The position numbers were made by a program, and so were the translations under genes. This document shows positions 59,755-64,000 of a stretch of DNA of 64,000 nt, one piece after another. The stretch's first letter is position 1, and the number at the start of each line of letters is the position of its first letter. The notes beneath the pieces are model-generated. The model was not told the origin of the DNA, did no database searches, and saw nothing but the letters and a program-made list of their open reading frames with translations. This DNA comes from JANQQJ01 sp046290575 (GTDB taxonomy: Bacteria; Pseudomonadota; Alphaproteobacteria; SMXS01), in NCBI GenBank assembly GCA_046290575.1, contig JBKAGX010000001.1:124001-188000 (forward strand). The letters are read 5' to 3'.

Positions 59755-60501
59755 CTAGGCGGGTAAGCCCTGCATGCTTTCAAGCATTGCGGCTTCTGGA
59801 AGGGTTGTCTCGTCCTTGGAAAAGGTCTCCGGCGGCGTGGTGGTATCCGGGACCGTCAGGGTTCCCTGGTCGAGATGCAGTCTCGGCGCGTCGATCGCAT
59901 CCACCAGGCGCAGGTCGTGGGTTGCGACGATGACTGTTGTGCCCACTTTGTTCAACTCGGCAAACAGGTGCAGCAGGCGCCGCGACAAATCATCATCAAG
60001 ATTACCGGTCGGTTCGTCCGCCAGCAGCAGACGGGGCCGATTGATAACGGCACGCGCAATGGCAACCCGCTGTTTTTCGCCGCCGGACAAGGTGGGCGGG
60101 CGCGCTTGCATCCGGTCTTTCAGACCAACCCAGGATAACAACTCGGTGACATGCTCCTCGACTTTGTCCTTCGGCGTGTCGTTCAGGCGCAAAGGCAGGG
60201 CAACATTATCGAAAGCCGTCATGTGATCGAGCAGCCGGTAGTCCTGAAAGACCACGCCGATTTCACGACGCAGGCGCGGCAGTGTCTTGCGCGGCGCTGT
60301 CACAACATCCTCGCCCAGGATTTTAATGAGCCCGCGGGACGGACGAACGGCAAGATACATCAGACGCAGCAGTGACGTTTTGCCAGCCCCACTTCGGCCG
60401 GTGAGAAAATGGAAAGAACCCGGTTTTAGCTCGAAGGAGACGTCTTTTAGAACCTCATCCCCCATGCCATACCGCATTCCGACATTGTCAAAGCGGATCA
60501 T
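59755..60501 (-). CDS. ftsE: Cell-division ATP-binding protein FtsE
   Basis: The 248-residue ABC ATPase partner of FtsX. Walker A is TGRSGAGKTSLLR, the signature is TLSGGEKQRVAIARA and Walker B is LLLADEPTGNLDDD, followed by the switch His in VATHDLRL. The ATG at 60501 begins the domain; the longer frame from 60636 extends into the divergent promoter region and has no ABC features. The C-terminus carries an extra 30-residue acidic tail (DTTTPPETFSKDETTLPEAA). Confidence 0.95.
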   Translation of the reverse strand: MIRFDNVGMRYGMGDEVLKDVSFELKPGSFHFLTGRSGAGKTSLLRLMYLAVRPSRGLIKILGEDVVTAPRKTLPRLRREIGVVFQDYRLLDHMTAFDNVALPLRLNDTPKDKVEEHVTELLSWVGLKDRMQARPPTLSGGEKQRVAIARAVINRPRLLLADEPTGNLDDDLSRRLLHLFAELNKVGTTVIVATHDLRLVDAIDAPRLHLDQGTLTVPDTTTPPETFSKDETTLPEAAMLESMQGLPA

Positions 60502-60573
60502 GCGTGACACCCTAATGCATCGGTCACAACGTGTCCTATGAAAGTGGTCTTTGACGAGGCTTTCTGATAAGCC

Positions 60574-60593
60574 GTGTGCACCTTTATGTACAC
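60574..60593. promoter_or_regulatory. Near-palindrome in the ftsE/zinc-ribbon divergent promoter
   Basis: GTGTGCA (60574-60580) and TGTACAC (60587-60593) form a 7-bp inverted repeat with one mismatch and a 6-bp spacer, in the 134-bp interval between the divergent starts. It may be an operator; nothing else supports it. Confidence 0.25.
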
Positions 60594-60635
60594 AGCAACT
60601 GTTCAAAAACTGCTGGCGGATCGCTCCCTCTGTCA

Positions 60636-61550
60636 ATGATCATTACTTGCCCGAATTGCTCGACCCGGTATCTGGTCGCCGAGGACAAAATCGGCGAGCA
60701 GGGCCGCCGCGTACGCTGCGCGAAATGCAGCCATATCTGGTTTCAGGATCCTCCTCTACAGGACGCGCCTGACGCTCCCCTTGGTGACGATGCTGCCCCG
60801 GCGGCTGTCGACCGTTCTGCAGCGCCTTCTCCGCCGCCGCCACCTCCGCCTAGCCATACGCCGCCTGTGGCCGACCCGGGCTTGCGGTCACAGGTCCCGG
60901 CAATCCGGGAGGAGCCTGCCCCGCGAAGCGTCTGGTGGGTGTTGGTGATTGCGCTTCTCCTGCTCATCCCCTTCATGGTTGGTGTGGTGTTCTTCGAAGA
61001 CATCATGCGTGTCGTGCGGGGACAGTCCGGGGCGTCGACGGCTGTTGAAAGCGGCCAAGCACCGCCTGAGCCCGTTTCCATCGTGGATGGCACCGAGGTA
61101 CCCTCGATCCAGGTCTCAACAGGCCGCGCCAGGCTTGAGACTGTCGACGGCATGCGAATTCTTACGCTGCCCGGATCGATCTACAACCCGGCCGAGGTCG
61201 CCCAGCCGGTACCGGAACTGACATTTGAACTTGTGGATGCGTCTTTTCAGGTCATCGACCGTTGGTCTTTCCGGGTGCCGTTTGAGACGATTGAGGCGGG
61301 TGCGACAGAGAGTTTCGAGGGCATGTTGCGGAATCCGCCCAACGATCTGGCAACGCTGCGGCAGCGTCAGTTCGGCGCGCCAGTTGCGCCCGGCGACTCT
61401 GCGGCGCCAGAGGATGGGACGGCGGCTGAAGGCGCGTTAGATTCTATGCCGCCGCCGCGGGAACAACCGACATCGGGTCCACCGATCGATCCGGCGCCTC
61501 AGGACACGCCTGCTGCACCCGCTTCGAATTCTACGCCCGCTGCGCCGTAA
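60636..61550 (+). CDS. MJ0042-type zinc-ribbon membrane protein
   Basis: A 304-residue protein. An N-terminal zinc ribbon has CPNCSTRYLV (CxxC) and RRVRCAKCSHIWF (CxxC), about residues 5-38. A Pro-rich linker follows (about 65-95), then one membrane helix (about 110-130, VLVIALLLLIPFMVGVVFF), a DUF3426-like beta domain (about 170-265), and a Pro/Ala-rich tail. Divergent from ftsE, the usual alphaproteobacterial arrangement. The product probably lies in the inner membrane with the ribbon in the cytoplasm; its role is unknown. The 3' end overlaps the methyltransferase by 20 bp. Confidence 0.85.
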   Translation: MIITCPNCSTRYLVAEDKIGEQGRRVRCAKCSHIWFQDPPLQDAPDAPLGDDAAPAAVDRSAAPSPPPPPPPSHTPPVADPGLRSQVPAIREEPAPRSVWWVLVIALLLLIPFMVGVVFFEDIMRVVRGQSGASTAVESGQAPPEPVSIVDGTEVPSIQVSTGRARLETVDGMRILTLPGSIYNPAEVAQPVPELTFELVDASFQVIDRWSFRVPFETIEAGATESFEGMLRNPPNDLATLRQRQFGAPVAPGDSAAPEDGTAAEGALDSMPPPREQPTSGPPIDPAPQDTPAAPASNSTPAAP

Positions 61551-62397
61551 CGATCCAGGCCGCGGCCGCGACCTTGACGCCATCGCTGCCGTGATGAGGC
61601 GCCAGCGCATCCCGCACCGCAGCTTTTGCCTTGGCGACCGTCGCCTCGTCTGCGCCTTCCAGTAGCCCGCCAGCCGGCCCCATCTCCAGCCCGAAATCGA
61701 CAGCGTCGTCCAGATCATGGGTGGCGCCCAGGATGATGTCGGGGGCAAAGGGCGATATGTTGATGCTTGTGAAACCCCCTCCTTTCAGGACCGCGCGAAT
61801 ACGATCCGGGTCGGCAAGGGAAAACGGGCCGGGCGCGTCAGGCTCCTGCGGTTCCGGTGGATCGACGAAAGGCAGGACCGCCTGGAGCTGGAGACTCAGC
61901 CACGGGTTCCTGTCGATGGGCTGCCAACAGGCGAATCCAATACGGCCCTTTTCGTGCAGCACGCGAGCCATGTTGGCGAACGCTGTCACCGGGTTTTTGA
62001 AAAACATGACGCCAAACCGGGAAAAGGCTGCATCGAAACTGTCGCGGTGTAGCGGGCTGGTTTCGACATCTGCATGTTCAAAAAAGACATTGGTGACTTC
62101 TGCATGGGCAGCGACATCTTCTGCACGCGCCAGCATGATCTCCGAAATATCGACACCAACCGCTTCTCCGGTGCTGCCGACCAGCCGCGCCAAATCGATC
62201 GTGGTGCTGCCGCAGCCGCAGCCGACGTCCAGGATCATCTCACCCCGTTTCACCGAAAGCTGCTCAATAGCCGCGTCGCCAAAGGGGCCGATCATGATAT
62301 CGAGGGCATTCTGATATTTGATGAATTTGCGGCCCCCGTCGCCGTTCCAGAACTCGATCTGGTCGGCGTTGGGACCGTGATTGTCAATATCTGGCAT
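61531..62397 (-). CDS. Class I SAM-dependent methyltransferase
   Basis: A Rossmann-fold methyltransferase of 288 residues. SAM motif I is ILDVGCGCGSTTIDLA (about 52-67), with GVDISEIMLARA as motif II and NVFFEHADVETS as post-I. ATG at 62397 is preferred as the start of the domain; the longer frame to 62469 has no support. It resembles UbiE/methyltransferase_11-like enzymes. The acceptor cannot be told. Confidence 0.85.
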   Translation of the reverse strand: MPDIDNHGPNADQIEFWNGDGGRKFIKYQNALDIMIGPFGDAAIEQLSVKRGEMILDVGCGCGSTTIDLARLVGSTGEAVGVDISEIMLARAEDVAAHAEVTNVFFEHADVETSPLHRDSFDAAFSRFGVMFFKNPVTAFANMARVLHEKGRIGFACWQPIDRNPWLSLQLQAVLPFVDPPEPQEPDAPGPFSLADPDRIRAVLKGGGFTSINISPFAPDIILGATHDLDDAVDFGLEMGPAGGLLEGADEATVAKAKAAVRDALAPHHGSDGVKVAAAAWIVTAQRA

Positions 62398-62583
62398 GTG
62401 TGGTGTCTCCCCTGAAAACCTGTATCGCAGGATCGCCAAGCGTGGCGTCGGTTGCAAGCCTATTGCCAAGTTGCGCTGGAGGCTCTCCTATGGGTCTACT
62501 CCCCTGGCCCTCGACAATCCGAATTTCAGGGTAATGCCGACAAAATCAAGAAATGCGAATAAAAAAACGGAACCGAAACAAAA

Positions 62584-63159
62584 ATGTCTGAAGAGTTCTC
62601 GATCTATCTGATTCGACACGGGGAGGCCACAGGCGGCTGGGACCAGGATATGGACCCGGGTTTGAGTGCCTTGGGCCAGCAGCAGGCGCGCGATGTTGCG
62701 CAGAAACTGGCGCCGCTTGGGCCGCTGCCGGTGATCACCAGCCCGATGCGCAGAACACAGGAAACAGCGGCTGCATTCACCGGCCTCTGGGGTAATGAAG
62801 CCATTATAGATCAAAGAGTTAGTGAGGTTCCGTCACCAACCGACGATCTCGATGTCCGCCGTGAATGGTTGATGCAGATGATGCCCGGCAAGTGGTCGGA
62901 CCCAGTCGCGCAGCGGGCCGGGCCGCATGATCTTGCTGTCTGGCGGCGTGAGCTGGTCGATGCTGTCACCTCGCTTACCGAACCGACCGTGATTACCTCC
63001 CACTTTGTCGCCATCAACGTGCTGGTAGGCCATATCATGGGCGACGACAGTGTTGTGTGTTTTAGGCCTGACAATTGTTCTGTAACCGAAATAATATCGA
63101 CTGGTGGTGACCTTCGAGTTTCTTCCCTAGGTCACGAAGCCGAGACTGAAGTTGGCTAG
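62584..63159 (+). CDS. Histidine phosphatase family protein
   Basis: A 191-residue phosphoglycerate mutase-like phosphatase. The catalytic His is in YLIRHGEATGG (His11). MRRTQETAAAF holds a phosphate-binding Arg. The second His is in VITSHFVAINVLVG. It may be related to SixA or to broad-specificity phosphatases. The start, ATG at 62584, has an A-rich leader but no clear Shine-Dalgarno. Confidence 0.85.
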   Translation: MSEEFSIYLIRHGEATGGWDQDMDPGLSALGQQQARDVAQKLAPLGPLPVITSPMRRTQETAAAFTGLWGNEAIIDQRVSEVPSPTDDLDVRREWLMQMMPGKWSDPVAQRAGPHDLAVWRRELVDAVTSLTEPTVITSHFVAINVLVGHIMGDDSVVCFRPDNCSVTEIISTGGDLRVSSLGHEAETEVG

Positions 63160-63238
63160 AGGGTGGCTGCAGGCCGCGTACGCCTGTTGCATTCAGCCGA
63201 CCATGCTCTAGTCTCATCGACCGTCAGGGGAGGACAGT

Positions 63239-64000
63239 TTGGACGTCAAAATTGAACGGGTCGCGACGACCAGGGATATGCTGGGTGAGGGCCCGCTGTG
63301 GGATGAACGTGAACAGGCGCTGTACTGGATTGATTCGAGCGCCCGGGTCGTCCACAGGCTTGACCACAAGACGGGTGAACTCCGGCATTGGGGTGTGCCG
63401 CAGATGATCGGCTGCATGGCGCTGCGTGAAGCCGGCGGCGCGGTTGTGGTGCTGGAAAGCGGCTTCTATACGCTGGATTTCGATACCGGCCAGTGCACGC
63501 AGATTTGCGACCCGGCAGCGGACGACCCCCGCACACGGTTCAATGATGGCAAAGTCGACCGCCAGGGGCGTTTTGTGGCCGGCACGATGATCCAGGACTT
63601 TTCTGATGAATCGCCGATTGCACATCTCTACCGGCTTAGTCCGGACCATTCGGTCGAAACGCTGGATTCCCAGATCGTGCTGTCCAACGGACCCTGCTTT
63701 AGCCCGGATGGCAAAACCCTCTACTTCTCCGATAGCCTGGCAAGGGTCGTGTACGCCTATGATTACGATACCGACGGCGGTGCAATTGGACCGCGGCGGG
63801 TGCATATCGATGTCGGTCGCGACCATGACGGCGCCGGGGACGGGGCAACGGTCGATTCAGAAGGGAATCTCTGGGTGGCGCTGGTCCTGAACCGGCAAAT
63901 CGGCAAGTTTGATCCGGATGGTATTCTGATGGAGACCTTGAATTTGCCGGTCCGTTACCCGACAAGCGTGATGTTCGGCGGACCAAATCTCGATCAGCTA
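63239..64000 (+). CDS. SMP-30/gluconolactonase family protein (truncated at window end)
   Basis: The frame runs from TTG at 63239 to the end of the window (254 codons). AGGGGAGG at 63227-63234 is a strong Shine-Dalgarno. The beta-propeller opens with MLGEGPLWDE, where the Glu is a divalent-metal ligand. FNDGKVDRQGRFVAG carries the Asn-Asp pair and SNGPCFSPDGKTLYFSDS the central Asn and Asp; GDGATVDSEGNLWVA follows. The family hydrolyses sugar lactones such as arabinono- or gluconolactone. The C-terminus is outside the window. Confidence 0.9.
   Translation, partial: MDVKIERVATTRDMLGEGPLWDEREQALYWIDSSARVVHRLDHKTGELRHWGVPQMIGCMALREAGGAVVVLESGFYTLDFDTGQCTQICDPAADDPRTRFNDGKVDRQGRFVAGTMIQDFSDESPIAHLYRLSPDHSVETLDSQIVLSNGPCFSPDGKTLYFSDSLARVVYAYDYDTDGGAIGPRRVHIDVGRDHDGAGDGATVDSEGNLWVALVLNRQIGKFDPDGILMETLNLPVRYPTSVMFGGPNLDQL

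Overview
This is a 64 kb chromosomal window from an alphaproteobacterium with high-GC coding bias. The left part (about 1.1-13.7 kb) carries a gene order characteristic of Alphaproteobacteria around the replication origin: rho-hemJ-hemE running left, then a 384-bp gap, then the DUF299 regulator (RP001 type), maf, aroE, coaE and dnaQ running right, followed by secB, fxsA, a Tim44-like gene, mltA and smr. The gap (4834-5217) holds four 9-mers within one mismatch of the DnaA box. It sits where Caulobacter has its origin (hemE/RP001), so I propose it as oriC. A Rhodospirillales-like or other deep alphaproteobacterial lineage is plausible, but I cannot assign a genus.

Layout. 0-5 kb: a dienelactone hydrolase end, pantothenate kinase, a small P-loop ATPase, a palindromic repeat, rho, hemJ, hemE. 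5-14 kb: the rightward housekeeping operon, a lipase, and the protein-export and cell-wall genes. 14-17.8 kb: a VOC protein, a Nif11-like small protein, a ZIP metal transporter, an SDR and a PEP-CTERM exported protein. 17.8-33.2 kb: catabolic accessory genes (acyl-CoA carboxyltransferase, VOC, amidohydrolase, GST, persulfide dioxygenase-rhodanese, SDR, a TauD/amidotransferase/amino-acid symporter operon, TonB-dependent receptor, MarR regulator, acyl-CoA dehydrogenase, acyl-CoA ligase). 33.2-34.7 kb: a VapBC toxin-antitoxin pair with a clear operator, and a degenerate QueD-like protein. 34.8-42.4 kb: a second catabolic set (SDR, feruloyl-CoA-synthase-like ligase, enoyl-CoA hydratase, acyl-CoA dehydrogenase, DUF1330, epoxide hydrolase) plus a TPR protein and a membrane protein. 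42.4-51.3 kb: tandem EamA transporters, an SDR, a DUF350 plus exported protease pair, phhB, 2-oxoacid:ferredoxin oxidoreductase (korAB) and a ferredoxin-NADP reductase. 51.4-53.1 kb: an overlapping ECF sigma / anti-sigma / periplasmic metal-sensor operon. 53-64 kb: a divergent TrpF-like protein, a DUF2125 protein, a gamma-glutamylcyclotransferase, B12-dependent ribonucleotide reductase, the ftsE-ftsX-ydcF-plsC operon, a zinc-ribbon protein, a methyltransferase, a histidine phosphatase and a truncated SMP-30 lactonase.

How it fits together. The gene content suggests an aerobic heterotroph that degrades acyl-CoA-activated carboxylic acids, possibly aromatic or isoprenoid, with a low-potential ferredoxin branch (KorAB plus FprA) and cobalamin dependence for DNA precursor synthesis. 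No tRNA, rRNA, CRISPR array, insertion sequence or prophage was recognised. Mobile-like DNA is limited to palindromic (MITE/REP-like) repeats and the vapBC pair. The strongest candidates for follow-up are the origin, the three-gene sigma-factor operon, the DUF350-protease pair, and several family members that lack their usual catalytic residues (the QueD-like and TrpF-like proteins).
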